Counted from the first letter of the stretch, positions 25,623 through 34,367 are shown. The stretch is DNA of 64,000 nt from Paenibacillus herberti (GCF_002233675.1 NZ_NMUQ01000001.1:189021-253020), one strand, 5' to 3'. The notes: a model not told the origin generated them from the sequence alone. Numbers and translations are program-made.

Positions 25623-26945
25623 ATGTTTGTCGATAAAGCCAAAATATTTGTTAAGGGCGGAGACGGGGGAGACGGTATCGTCTCCTTCCGCAGGGAGAAA
25701 TATGTCCCGGAGGGTGGACCTGCCGGTGGTGACGGAGGACGCGGCGGCAACGTCATTTTCCGTGTGGATGAAGGTCTTCGTACGCTGATGGACTTCCGTT
25801 ATCAGAAGCACTTTAAGGGAGATCGCGGCGAAAAGGGACGTCCGAAGACGATGCACGGCGCAGGTGCGGAAAACATGATCGTCCGCATTCCGCCAGGTAC
25901 GGTCATCATCGATGATGATACCGGTGAGATTGTCGGCGACTTGACCCGCCATGGCCAGGAGATCATCGTAGCCAAGGGCGGGCGCGGAGGACGCGGCAAC
26001 CCTCGTTTTGCTACGATTAACAACCCGGCTCCAGAAATCGCCGAGAAGGGCGAAGAAGGACAGGAACGCTGGCTCGTTATGGAGCTTAAGGTCATGGCCG
26101 ATGTTGGTCTGGTCGGCTTCCCGAGTGTCGGCAAGTCGACGCTGCTGTCCATCGTTTCGGCGGCTAAGCCGAAGATCGGCGCCTACCATTTTACGACGAT
26201 TACGCCGAATCTTGGCGTCGTAGATGTGGAAGAGGGCCGCAGCTTCGTGATGGCGGATCTTCCGGGATTGATCGAAGGTGCGCATGAGGGCATTGGTCTC
26301 GGCCATGATTTTCTGCGCCATGTCGAGCGTACCCGGGTCATCGTCCATGTTGTGGACATGTCGGGCTCGGAAGAACGCGATCCATTCCAAGATTGGCTGA
26401 AAATCAACGAGGAGCTTGTGCTCTACAACCCCAAGCTGGCTGAGCGTCCTCAGATCATTGCTGCCAATAAGATGGATATGCCAGAGTCCGCGGCCAACCT
26501 GGAGAGTTTCCTTCAGCAACTGGCGGAGCATGAGAGCGAACACGAGTATGAAGTTTTGCCGATCTCCTCGCTCACCAAAGAGGGAATCCAGGAGCTGCTG
26601 TACAAAGCGGCTGCTGCGCTGGATACGATACCGGATGCACCAGAGCTTGAGGAAGTCAAAGAGGTTGAGGGACGCAAGATTTATCGCCACGCCGAGAAAG
26701 AAGAGACTCCTTTCCGTGTGTACAAGGAGAACGATTATTTCGTTGTGGAGAGCGAGTCTTTCGAGCGTCAAATCAAGCGGATTCACCTTACCTCGTACGA
26801 TGCTGTTATGCGCTTTGCGCGCATGTTGCGTAAGATGGGCGTTGATAGTGCCCTTCGCCAAATCGGAGCCAAAGATGGCGATACGGTGCACATCGGAGAT
26901 TTTACCTTTGAATTCTTCGAGGGCAGCGATTATATCCACGAGTAG
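25623..26945 (+). CDS. obg: Obg/CgtA GTPase
   Basis: Essential GTPase for 50S subunit assembly and stress/sporulation signalling. The N-terminal glycine-rich Obg fold (1-158; [16 protein letters not shown]), the G domain with [21 protein letters not shown] and NKMD, and a C-terminal OCT domain (about 345-430) are present. Length is 440 aa. ATG 25623 follows GGAGG. It is co-transcribed with spo0B, a linkage conserved in Bacilli. Confidence 0.97.
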   Translation: MFVDKAKIFVKGGDGGDGIVSFRREKYVPEGGPAGGDGGRGGNVIFRVDEGLRTLMDFRYQKHFKGDRGEKGRPKTMHGAGAENMIVRIPPGTVIIDDDTGEIVGDLTRHGQEIIVAKGGRGGRGNPRFATINNPAPEIAEKGEEGQERWLVMELKVMADVGLVGFPSVGKSTLLSIVSAAKPKIGAYHFTTITPNLGVVDVEEGRSFVMADLPGLIEGAHEGIGLGHDFLRHVERTRVIVHVVDMSGSEERDPFQDWLKINEELVLYNPKLAERPQIIAANKMDMPESAANLESFLQQLAEHESEHEYEVLPISSLTKEGIQELLYKAAAALDTIPDAPELEEVKEVEGRKIYRHAEKEETPFRVYKENDYFVVESESFERQIKRIHLTSYDAVMRFARMLRKMGVDSALRQIGAKDGDTVHIGDFTFEFFEGSDYIHE

Positions 26946-27006
26946 AGATTTTTGGCTGCAGACGGGTGATATCCGCTCTTCTGCAGTCAAGCTTTTGTTA
27001 GGAGAA

Positions 27007-27031
27007 ACGGCCGGCGACGGCCGTTTTTTTT
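27007..27031 (+). terminator. Terminator after obg
   Basis: ACGGCCG and CGGCCGT form a tight stem followed by eight T. Confidence 0.92.
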
Positions 27032-27176
27032 GTTATCTGTACTCTTTCTTGAACAGAGATGGGAACGGTAAGTTTATGATAGGTAATAACTATAGAGATA
27101 TCAGATTATTATATTTAACTTCTATAGAATGGAGCGGTAAGATAAACCCACTAGGTCAAGGAGAGGGGCTTTTACG

Positions 27177-27848
27177 ATGAGGGATAGAGTCAAAGAGCAA
27201 TTTGAGCTTGCGGCAGCTAGTTATGATGAACAGAGGCGAGGGTTGATTCCTTGTTATGACGATTTTTACGGAAGCGCGATGTACGCGGCCTGGACGGATG
27301 CTTCCGAGCCTAGGATATTGGAGTTGGGAGCTGGAACGGGGCTTTTGTCCGGGATGTTTAGGCGGAAGTATCTTCAGGCAAACTTGACCTTAATGGACTT
27401 CAGCAGCAGCATGCTGGCGAAAGCGGAGCAACGCTTCCTGGATGACGTAAAGGTTCAACTGGTGGAGGGAGATATGACGCAGATGCTGCCGGAAGGCGAG
27501 TACGATCTGATCGTTTCTTCGCTGGCTATCCATCATTTAACCCATGAGAATAAAAAGAAGCTGTTCCGGCGTATTCGGCAAAACTTGGCTGCCGGGGGCA
27601 GGTTCGTCAATGCCGATCAGGCGGCTGCCGAATCGCCGTTGTTCGACGAGTTATACCGGCAGCAGTGGCTGAAGGAAATTTACGATGGCCGTGTGAGCAA
27701 AGAGGCCGCCGACGCATCCGTCAGGCGACGAGCGGAAGACATTAATGCCAAGGCGTCGGAGCAGTTGAAGTGGATGCGGGAAGCTGGCTTCAGCCATGCC
27801 GATTGTGTATATAAATTCCGAGAGTTCACCGTGTTCTGCGCGATGTGA
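27177..27848 (+). CDS. Class I SAM-dependent methyltransferase
   Basis: A 223-aa cytosolic methyltransferase of unknown substrate. Motif I is ILELGAGTGLLSG (about 46-58), an acidic MDFSSSML forms motif II, and LIVSSLAIHHL is the post-I/III region, close to the ubiE/Cyp8-type small-molecule methyltransferases. The ATG has GGAGAGGGG upstream. It stands alone between obg and pheB, which are neighbours in B. subtilis, and its AT-rich leader (27050-27150) differs from the surroundings. That suggests insertion into a conserved block. Confidence 0.82.
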   Translation: MRDRVKEQFELAAASYDEQRRGLIPCYDDFYGSAMYAAWTDASEPRILELGAGTGLLSGMFRRKYLQANLTLMDFSSSMLAKAEQRFLDDVKVQLVEGDMTQMLPEGEYDLIVSSLAIHHLTHENKKKLFRRIRQNLAAGGRFVNADQAAAESPLFDELYRQQWLKEIYDGRVSKEAADASVRRRAEDINAKASEQLKWMREAGFSHADCVYKFREFTVFCAM

Positions 27849-27871
27849 GGTTATGAGAGAAAGAAAAAGGC

Positions 27872-27901
27872 TTGCTGGCCGAAGCCGCCTTCCGGTATAA
27901 T
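27872..27901 (+). promoter_or_regulatory. Sigma-A promoter of the pheB-hom-thrB-pheA operon
   Basis: TTGCTG, 18 bases, TATAAT, 44 bases before pheB. Confidence 0.62.
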
Positions 27902-27945
27902 GTCCACTATAGGAATACAATTGTCTACCGTAGGAGGACGTAACC

Positions 27946-28383
27946 TTGACGGAGCGATACTATGTCGTTCGCGAGGATCTGTTGCCTGAGGCAATCGTCA
28001 AAACGATTGCGGTTAAGGAGATGCTGACCCGGGGCGAGTCGGCGACGATCCACGAGGCGGTAGAGCGTGTCGGGCTTTCTCGCAGCGCTTTTTATAAGTA
28101 CAGGGATGGTGTTATGACGCTAGGGGAGCTGGAGCGGGGTTCGATTATTACGATATCGATGGATCTGGAGCATCGCTCGGGCATCTTGTCCCATGTATTG
28201 GGACTTGTGGCGGCAAGAGGCGGCAACGTGCTGACGATCCATCAGAGTATCCCGCTGCAAGGCTACGCTAATGTGGTTATATCGGTTGATACGGCTCCGA
28301 TGAAGGGTGACCGCTTTGCTTTTCTTGACGAGCTGCGGTTGCAGCAAGGTGTAAAGCGCGCCGCTGTTGTTGGACAGGGCTGA
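27946..28383 (+). CDS. pheB: ACT domain-containing protein PheB
   Basis: Small ACT-domain protein encoded next to prephenate dehydratase in Bacilli, probably a regulator of aromatic or threonine-branch flux. Its biochemical activity is not established. An HTH-like N-terminus (EAVERVGLSRSAFYKYRDGV) is followed by an ACT fold (about 68-140; LSHVLGLVAARGGNVLTIHQ). Length is 145 aa. TTG 27946 has AGGAGG 8 bases upstream. It heads a four-gene run with small gaps or overlaps. Confidence 0.88.
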   Translation: MTERYYVVREDLLPEAIVKTIAVKEMLTRGESATIHEAVERVGLSRSAFYKYRDGVMTLGELERGSIITISMDLEHRSGILSHVLGLVAARGGNVLTIHQSIPLQGYANVVISVDTAPMKGDRFAFLDELRLQQGVKRAAVVGQG

Positions 28384-28417
28384 GTAGAAATAGTTGAACA
28401 TAGGGGATGAGAGTACA

Positions 28418-29704
28418 GTGAAACCAGTGAAAGTCGGCCTGCTTGGCCTTGGAACGGTAGGAACAGGTGTTGTGCGCATTGTAGAGGGGCATCAGGAGGA
28501 TCTGATGGGTCAGGTCGGATCGCCGATCGTCATCGAGAAGATACTGGTACAGAACGTTGAGAAGCTGCGGAATATTGATATCGACTCTTCGAAGCTTACG
28601 ACCGATCCATGGGAAATTATCCGTCATCCGGAAATTGACGTTATCGTTGAAGTTATGGGCGGCATCGAGACAACGAAGGAATATTTACTTGAGGCGCTCT
28701 CCCGCGGCAAACATGTCGTTACCGCTAACAAGGATCTGATGGCGCTGCATGGACGCGAGATTTTGGCCAAAGCGACCGAGAACCGTTGTGATGTTTTTTA
28801 TGAGGCGAGCGTAGCGGGCGGAATTCCGATTATCCGTACGCTGATCGAGGGTTTTTCCTCGGATCGCATCACTAAGATCATGGGCATCGTGAACGGCACG
28901 ACGAACTTTATTTTGACGAAGATGAGTCAGGAGGGAGCATCCTACGGCGATGTGCTCAAGGAAGCACAACAGCTCGGTTATGCTGAAGCTGACCCAACCT
29001 CCGATGTGGAAGGACTGGACGCCGCTCGCAAAATGACAATCCTCTCTCGTCTCGGTTTCCGTTCCGAGGTAGGACTGGAGGATGTCTCCGTTAAGGGGAT
29101 TTCCGGAGTGAGCAAAGAGGACATCGCCTATGCCAAGCGGCTCGGCTACGTGGTGAAGCTGCTCGGTATCGCCGAGCGCCAGGATGAATCCATCAGCGTC
29201 AGCGTGCAGCCGACGATGGTGAAGGCGACTCATCCGATTGCCTCGGTGAACGGCGTATTCAACGCGGTGTACGTGCACGGAGAAGCAGTCGGCGAAACGA
29301 TGTTCTATGGCGCTGGAGCCGGTGAGCTGCCGACGGCGACCTCAATCGTTGCGGACCTTGTCGCTGTTGTCAAAAACCTCAAGATTGGCGTCAATGGTCT
29401 GCATGGAGCGGGTGCTTATAAAGAGCGCGTGCTGAAAACTGACGAGCAGATCAACTCGAAATATTTCTTGCGCCTGCATGTAGCCGATCGCGCCGGGGTG
29501 CTTGCACGTATTACGCAAGTTTTTGCAGAGTATGAGGTAAGCCTCGAATCCGTCATCCAACAGCCGAATTCAGAGCTGCCGGAAGCCGAAATCATCGTGG
29601 TTACGCATAATGCAAGCAAGGCGGCGATGAACAAAGTGGTAGATGCGTTCCAGACGCTGGATGTCATCCAGAACGTCAAGAGCGTCTACCGGGTGGAAGG
29701 CTAA
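28418..29704 (+). CDS. hom: Homoserine dehydrogenase
   Basis: NAD(P)H-dependent reduction of aspartate semialdehyde to homoserine, the branch point to threonine and methionine. The Rossmann motif GLLGLGTVGTGVV is at the N-terminus, the substrate-binding GLDAARKMTILSRLGF and NGTTNFILTKM are central, and a C-terminal ACT domain (about 345-425) indicates feedback control. The frame opens at TTG 28394, but GTG 28418, 7 bases after GGGGATGAG, gives the normal start. The stop overlaps thrB (TAATG). Confidence 0.95.
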   Translation: MKPVKVGLLGLGTVGTGVVRIVEGHQEDLMGQVGSPIVIEKILVQNVEKLRNIDIDSSKLTTDPWEIIRHPEIDVIVEVMGGIETTKEYLLEALSRGKHVVTANKDLMALHGREILAKATENRCDVFYEASVAGGIPIIRTLIEGFSSDRITKIMGIVNGTTNFILTKMSQEGASYGDVLKEAQQLGYAEADPTSDVEGLDAARKMTILSRLGFRSEVGLEDVSVKGISGVSKEDIAYAKRLGYVVKLLGIAERQDESISVSVQPTMVKATHPIASVNGVFNAVYVHGEAVGETMFYGAGAGELPTATSIVADLVAVVKNLKIGVNGLHGAGAYKERVLKTDEQINSKYFLRLHVADRAGVLARITQVFAEYEVSLESVIQQPNSELPEAEIIVVTHNASKAAMNKVVDAFQTLDVIQNVKSVYRVEG

Positions 29705-30675
29705 TGGGCATGACAAGCGTGCTGGTAAGAGTCCCGGCCAGCACGGCCAATCTTGGACCGGGCTTCGACAGCCTGGGCATGGCTCTCTCCCTATATGCAT
29801 GGGTGGATATGCGCCCCAGCAGCAGCACGGTCATTCGTCTGCACGGGGACGGGCTAGATGGTATCCCGACCGACAAGAGCAATTTGCTCTACAAGGTAGC
29901 TGGGCTCCTTTATGAGGAAGCTGGGCTGGATATGCCGGAGCTTGAGATCAATATGTACAGTGAAATCCCGCTGGCCCGTGGGCTGGGAAGCAGCGCTAGC
30001 GCTATCGTCGGCGCACTTGTCGCCGCGAATGAGCTGGCAGGGTGCCCTCTGGATCGGGAGGGCCTGCTGCAGTTGGCGACCCGTCTTGAGGGGCATCCCG
30101 ACAATGTTGGAGCCTCGCTGTTCGGCGGCCTGATCGTTGCCGCTTGGGACGGCAGCCGCGCAGATCTCATCCGGCTGGAACCACCGGAGCAACTGCAAGC
30201 GATTGTGGCCATTCCTCGTTTTCAGCTCGAAACGGAGAAGGCGCGTCACGCGTTGCCGACCGAGCTGCCGATGGCGGACGCTGTGTTCAACATCGGGCGC
30301 ACTTCTTTGTTAGTGGCTGCTTTAGCATCCGGCAGGCTGGATCTTATCTCTCGCGCCATGCAGGATAGGCTGCATCAGCCTTACCGGGCGCCGCTTATTC
30401 CCGGCATGGCCGAAGTGCTGGCTGGAGCAGCGGATCATGGAGCGCTCGGGGCTGCGCTGAGTGGGGCGGGTCCGACACTACTGGCAGTGGTGGAAAAGGA
30501 CAGCCCGCGGCTTGCGGAACTTGAGGCCTTTTTGACTGAGACGCTGGGGGCTGCCGGTACAGATGCGGATCTGCTGCGGCTGAAGCCGGATCTGTATGGC
30601 CCTGTTATACTTGACGAGAACGAGGCGCCTTGGCTGGCGCCGCAAGGCAATCGCAAAGGAGATCTGCAGGCATGA
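29704..30675 (+). CDS. thrB: Homoserine kinase
   Basis: GHMP-family kinase that phosphorylates homoserine for threonine synthase. The N-terminal PASTANLGPGFDSLGMAL and the ATP loop PLARGLGSSASAIVGAL are diagnostic. Length is 323 aa. ATG 29704 overlaps the hom stop; ATG 29710 is an alternative. No thrC lies beside it. The TGA overlaps the pheA ATG, so translation of the three genes is chained. Confidence 0.95.
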   Translation: MGMTSVLVRVPASTANLGPGFDSLGMALSLYAWVDMRPSSSTVIRLHGDGLDGIPTDKSNLLYKVAGLLYEEAGLDMPELEINMYSEIPLARGLGSSASAIVGALVAANELAGCPLDREGLLQLATRLEGHPDNVGASLFGGLIVAAWDGSRADLIRLEPPEQLQAIVAIPRFQLETEKARHALPTELPMADAVFNIGRTSLLVAALASGRLDLISRAMQDRLHQPYRAPLIPGMAEVLAGAADHGALGAALSGAGPTLLAVVEKDSPRLAELEAFLTETLGAAGTDADLLRLKPDLYGPVILDENEAPWLAPQGNRKGDLQA

Positions 30676-31568
30676 CGAAAGTGGCATTGCTCCCCGTTGT
30701 TTCCACATCTGATGAGGCTGCGCGCAGCTTATGCGGCGAGAATGGGGCCGAAAGAGTTTATTACCCGATGATATCGGATGTATTTCTGTCGACGGTGGAT
30801 GGTAAAACGGACTACAGCGTCATTCCGATCGAGAATACGATTGAGGGTTCCGTTAACTTGCACATGGACTGGCTGCTGCACGAGGTGGATCTTCCGATTC
30901 AGGCGGAATGGATCTACCCGTCTCGCCAACAACTGATCGGACATAAGGCAGAGCTTGCCGGCGAGGACGGCAGTCCAGATTACAGCCGGATTGTCCGGGT
31001 GTTGAGCCATCCAGTTGCGATGGCTCAATGCCATACTTTTCTGCGCGCCCATTTGCAACATGCCGAGTGGGAGCATGTGAGCAGCACCGCTGAGGCGGTC
31101 AAAATCGTCAGCGAAAATCCTGGCCGCGGCTGGGCGGCCATCGGGCTCACTTTGGCCGCAGGTCATTACGGCCTCGACGTGCTGCGCCCTGGTGTAACGG
31201 ATCACGACAACAACTACACTCGCTTCCTGCTCGTTGGCAAGGAGCCGTTCACGTTGCGTGAATCCCCGGTTCGTAAAACTTCGATTCTCGTGACGCTTCC
31301 AGAGGACTTTCCTGGAGCGCTGCATCAGGTGCTGTCCGCTTTTGCTTGGCGGCGGATCAACCTGGCCCGCATCGAGTCGCGGCCGACCAAGAAACGGCTC
31401 GGGACGTATCATTTTGTCATCGATATTGAGATGGCACTTGATACAGTTCTGCTACCAGCCGCCCTGCAAGAGATCGAAGCGATCGGCTGCCAGGTTCGCG
31501 TGTTGGGATCGTACCCAAGCTTCGGCAGCACGGCGCCGGAATTGACGGGCACAAGCGAGAGCGAGTGA
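30672..31568 (+). CDS. pheA: Prephenate dehydratase with altered N-terminal motif
   Basis: Converts prephenate to phenylpyruvate in phenylalanine synthesis. The catalytic TRF motif is in NYTRFLLVG, and IPIENTIEGSV is the conserved substrate region. A C-terminal ACT domain (about 200-280) carries the ESRP motif for Phe feedback inhibition. The usual N-terminal LGPxGTFS-like glycine block is replaced by LLPVVSTSDEAA. Length is 298 aa. ATG 30672 overlaps thrB by four bases. A terminator follows. Confidence 0.9.
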   Translation: MTKVALLPVVSTSDEAARSLCGENGAERVYYPMISDVFLSTVDGKTDYSVIPIENTIEGSVNLHMDWLLHEVDLPIQAEWIYPSRQQLIGHKAELAGEDGSPDYSRIVRVLSHPVAMAQCHTFLRAHLQHAEWEHVSSTAEAVKIVSENPGRGWAAIGLTLAAGHYGLDVLRPGVTDHDNNYTRFLLVGKEPFTLRESPVRKTSILVTLPEDFPGALHQVLSAFAWRRINLARIESRPTKKRLGTYHFVIDIEMALDTVLLPAALQEIEAIGCQVRVLGSYPSFGSTAPELTGTSESE

Positions 31569-31606
31569 GCCTGAGTTTGGCTGGATCTATATAAGAACGT
31601 TCACCA

Positions 31607-31648
31607 AGAGATTGCACCGGAGAGAAAGACGCCGGGCAATCTCTTTTT
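31607..31648 (+). terminator. Terminator after pheA
   Basis: AGAGATTGC pairs exactly with GCAATCTCT across a 20-base loop, followed by TTTTC. Confidence 0.88.
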
Positions 31649-31692
31649 CATTTAACCTCTCGAAAATAGGAAAAAGGGGGCGCTGACGTTTG

Positions 31693-31833
31693 CGCTAAGC
31701 GCGCTCTGAGTTTCACTTTTCACTCGTCCATTGATTTAAACACCCCCTCATGCGTAACGGAACTGAGAAGCCTTATTTCAACAGAATGGCGGGTTTTCGA
31801 GGCGTAACGGAACTGAGAGACGCTAATTGAGGG
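31693..31833 (+). repeat. Dispersed intergenic repeat, copy 1
   Basis: About 140 bases contain two direct copies of GCGTAACGGAACTGAGA (31752-31768 and 31802-31818). A partial inverted copy (TTCTCAGTTCCGT near 31873-31885) follows just outside. The block from GCTAAGC to the GAGGG end recurs in reverse orientation at 44780-44909 with only scattered differences. It is non-coding on both strands. In the 31569-32207 gap it is accompanied only by the terminator before it and the palindrome after it. Confidence 0.85.
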
Positions 31834-31962
31834 TACTTCTCGGAAAAATCATCATTTTGGCTCATATAACGCTTCTCAGTTCCGTAAGGATGTGAGTGGA
31901 CAAGCTGAGCAGCGGTGATTTGATTTTCCCTAGTGTGGAAGCGAAACGATAGGAACTTTCAC

Positions 31963-32015
31963 AAAGGGGCTGTTCCAAAGTCACTCATTAGATGACTTAG
32001 GGACGGCCCTTTTTT
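31963..32015. repeat. Palindromic terminator-like repeat, copy 1
   Basis: AAGGGGCTGTTCC-AAAGTCA and TGACTT-AGGGACGGCCC form a long hairpin followed by six T. Its arms recur at 44978-45028. The symmetry means it could terminate in either direction. Confidence 0.8.
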
Positions 32016-32115
32016 GCTTTCAGCCGCATTATTTCGCTGAATAGTGGAGGGTTGCAGAGGCTTAATCGACGCGGGTGTACAAGTCGGGAGCTTGGTTTAT
32101 TTTGCAGAAAAAGGA

Positions 32116-32141
32116 GACAGACGCCTATTCGCTGCATACGA
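32116..32141 (+). promoter_or_regulatory. Candidate sporulation promoter of safA (sigma-K or sigma-E type -10)
   Basis: CATACGAT at 32134-32141 matches the sigma-E -10 at 7 of 8 positions and also the sigma-K CATAnnnT. An AC pair 16 bases upstream suits sigma-K, while no ATA-type sigma-E -35 is visible. Confidence 0.35.
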
Positions 32142-32207
32142 TCTAACAACGGGCAGAAGGCGGGATTCCACCGCTTTAGCAGCATGCGAAGAGGAGGGAG
32201 TCGGCAA

Positions 32208-34250
32208 GTGAAAATCCATATTGTCAAAAAGGGAGATACCCTTTACCTGATTGGCCAGAAATATGGGATGACGGTGGAGGAGCTGCAGAAGCTCAATCCT
32301 ACCCTTACAAATCCCCATAACCTGCTTATCGGCACGAAGGTGAAAGTTCCTTCTCCGGTAAGCAAGCCAGGAGCAGTGGAGCTGATCCACAAGTATAAGG
32401 TCAAGCTTGGAGATACGCTTTGGAAGCTTTCTAAGGCTTGGGGTGTATCGCTTCAAGAGCTCATCAAAGCTAATCCACAAATTTCTGATCCTGCGGTGTT
32501 AAAGGAAGGGGATACGGTCCATATTCCGAAGCCTTCGACGGTCGCTCCGTTGACCGCTCAGCACAAGGCGGAGCCGCATATGCTGCAAGGCGGCAAAAAG
32601 AATACGGCGCCTAAACCGAGCACAGAGACGAAAGTGGAAATTAAGCCGGAGCCACCAGTTGAGGTGGAAGTGGAAGTAGAAGTGGTAGTTGAACCCGAAG
32701 TGGTGGTCAAACCAGAAGTGATAGCTGAGCCTGTGCTTCCACCGCCCCCGGTGCTGCCCGAGGAAACGAAGGTGGTTATCAAACCGTCTTATGGAGCTCA
32801 ACAACCACAGCCGATGATGAAAAAAAGCTATGGCAAGCCGCTCGGTGAGGCTGTGCACCCGTTCAAACAGGAGAAGATTCCAGCTGTTGAGGCACTGTCA
32901 CCATTGTTCCAGTTGCCGAAAATGCCCGAGACCGCATCAGCTTGGCCGCCGCAACATGGCTATAGCACGGGATATTCGCAGGATATTCCCGGACTTGGCG
33001 GAGCCAATGCAGGTTCATACATGTATGGCTCGGTTGCGCCAAGTGCCGCTTCGGCCGGCTATGGCAGCCAGCCTTTAGTAGGCGGGGCTGGTGTTTATTC
33101 CAATTATGCCATGCCAGTCGCAGCAGGCGGTTATGGCACCGGGAATGTTGGCGGAATCGGAGGTTACGGCTCAGGTGTCGGAGGCAGCGGGGGTTATGGA
33201 GGAATGCAACAGTACGGCATGGTAAATCCAGCTGTGGCAGGAGTCGGCGATTATTACGGGGCTCCGGTAGCATGGCCGGCAAATAACGCAGCGGCAGACT
33301 GCTACCCTTGGGAGGCAGGTGCGCAGGCTAATCCTTACGCCGGAGCGCAGGATGGTTATGGCGGCATGGGATACGCCTCCGGAGGTTACATGGCCGGAAA
33401 CGTTGCCGACGCAGGCGGGTACGGCGCTTATGGTTCGCCGGTCGCGGCTCAGGCTCCAAGCTTTGCACAAACGCTGCCGGTACAGCAGTCTTACGGCTCG
33501 GTTCAAGCCGCTGAGATCAGCCCTGGCTTCAGTGGCTCTTACAGTTACGGAGGAGGGGGAACTTGGCAGCCAGAAGCAGCGCTGCCATCTTCTGTTGCCG
33601 GAATGTCGATGCAGGCCAATCCGGCTGGAATGCCGATGCAGGGTTATCCTACCGCGATGCCGACAATGGGCTACCCTGCTGCAATGCCGACACAGGGTTA
33701 CCCTGCTGCAATGCAGGCACAAGGTTATCCTGGCGGAATGCAGGCACAAGGTTATCCTGGCGGAATGCAGGCACAAGGTTATCCTGGCGGAATGCAGGCA
33801 CAAGGTTATCCTGGCGGAATGCCGACACAGGGTTACCCTGGCGGAATGCAGGCACAAGGCTATCCTGCCTGGGCTCCAGTAGGTGGGGCCGCTACTCAAG
33901 CATATGGCCAGCCTGGTTGGCCGGGACAAAACGCCACGCTTCATGCTGCGGGCGCCGGAATGGACGGTTATGGCAATCAGGCGGGCGGCGGTTATTCGGG
34001 ACAACTGAGTCCCGTTCAGGCTCAGCCATGCGGCTGCGGGGACCGCGAGAAGGGGGATAAAGATACGCAAACAGGCGATGAGGCGGCTGCTCCAATAGCT
34101 GGACTGACCGTCCAAGGGCCAGCGAAGTCAGCCAAAACGGGCAAAGCTCCCAAGCAGCGGAAGCCACCTAAAAAGGCGGTTATCCGCTCCGTCGCAAGGC
34201 CAACCGTACGTCAGTCGAAAGGCAGCTATCCCTGGATTAACCAGAACTAA
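32208..34250 (+). CDS. safA: SafA-like spore coat morphogenetic protein, LysM domains plus tandem repeats
   Basis: SafA organises the inner coat and binds the cortex and SpoVID. Two N-terminal LysM domains (about 1-47, HIVKKGDTLYLIGQKYGM; about 62-108, KYKVKLGDTLWKLSKAWG) are followed by a Glu/Val-rich acidic stretch (about 145-170) and a long Gly/Tyr/Pro/Met-rich region. This includes eight 9-residue repeats GYPxxMxxQ (about 479-550) and a basic C-terminus. GTG 32208 is chosen: GAGGAGGGAG lies 7 bases upstream and the LysM begins at once; the upstream open frame has no ribosome site. The length of 680 aa exceeds the roughly 390 of B. subtilis SafA, mainly through the repeat region. The location agrees with B. 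subtilis. Confidence 0.85.
   Translation: MKIHIVKKGDTLYLIGQKYGMTVEELQKLNPTLTNPHNLLIGTKVKVPSPVSKPGAVELIHKYKVKLGDTLWKLSKAWGVSLQELIKANPQISDPAVLKEGDTVHIPKPSTVAPLTAQHKAEPHMLQGGKKNTAPKPSTETKVEIKPEPPVEVEVEVEVVVEPEVVVKPEVIAEPVLPPPPVLPEETKVVIKPSYGAQQPQPMMKKSYGKPLGEAVHPFKQEKIPAVEALSPLFQLPKMPETASAWPPQHGYSTGYSQDIPGLGGANAGSYMYGSVAPSAASAGYGSQPLVGGAGVYSNYAMPVAAGGYGTGNVGGIGGYGSGVGGSGGYGGMQQYGMVNPAVAGVGDYYGAPVAWPANNAAADCYPWEAGAQANPYAGAQDGYGGMGYASGGYMAGNVADAGGYGAYGSPVAAQAPSFAQTLPVQQSYGSVQAAEISPGFSGSYSYGGGGTWQPEAALPSSVAGMSMQANPAGMPMQGYPTAMPTMGYPAAMPTQGYPAAMQAQGYPGGMQAQGYPGGMQAQGYPGGMQAQGYPGGMPTQGYPGGMQAQGYPAWAPVGGAATQAYGQPGWPGQNATLHAAGAGMDGYGNQAGGGYSGQLSPVQAQPCGCGDREKGDKDTQTGDEAAAPIAGLTVQGPAKSAKTGKAPKQRKPPKKAVIRSVARPTVRQSKGSYPWINQN
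33642..33857 (+). repeat. Eight 27-bp tandem repeats in safA
   Basis: Units like GGTTATCCTGGCGGAATG plus nine further bases encode GYPxxMxxQ. Three adjacent units (33723-33803) are identical, which suggests recent expansion. A ninth partial unit follows. Confidence 0.92.
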
Positions 34251-34272
34251 ACGGTCAAGATATAAAGAATAC

Positions 34273-34324
34273 AAGATGGAGCAGCGGGGCCGCAGGGCGG
34301 CTTTACTGCTCCATCTTCCTTTTA
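34273..34324 (+). terminator. Terminator after safA
   Basis: AAGATGGAGCAG pairs exactly with CTGCTCCATCTT across a GC-rich 21-base loop, followed by CCTTTT. Confidence 0.88.
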
Positions 34325-34337
34325 GAACGTTATGCAT

Positions 34338-34367
34338 GCATAATTCATCCAGTGCTCAGCCATACTA
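34338..34367 (+). promoter_or_regulatory. Sigma-G type promoter of bofC
   Basis: GCATA, 18 bases, CATACTA fits the forespore sigma-G pattern gmATR-N17/18-CATnmTA at every position. bofC is sigma-G dependent in B. subtilis. The predicted start (about 34374) lies before the ribosome site and supports ATG 34400. Confidence 0.65.

Noticed and set aside
32052-32207. N-terminal extension of SafA by 52 residues
   Set aside because: GTG 32208 has an excellent ribosome site and begins the LysM domain directly; the extension covers the likely promoter.
33642-33870. Regular repeats considered as a CRISPR array
   Set aside because: Units are contiguous without spacers and lie in frame in safA.
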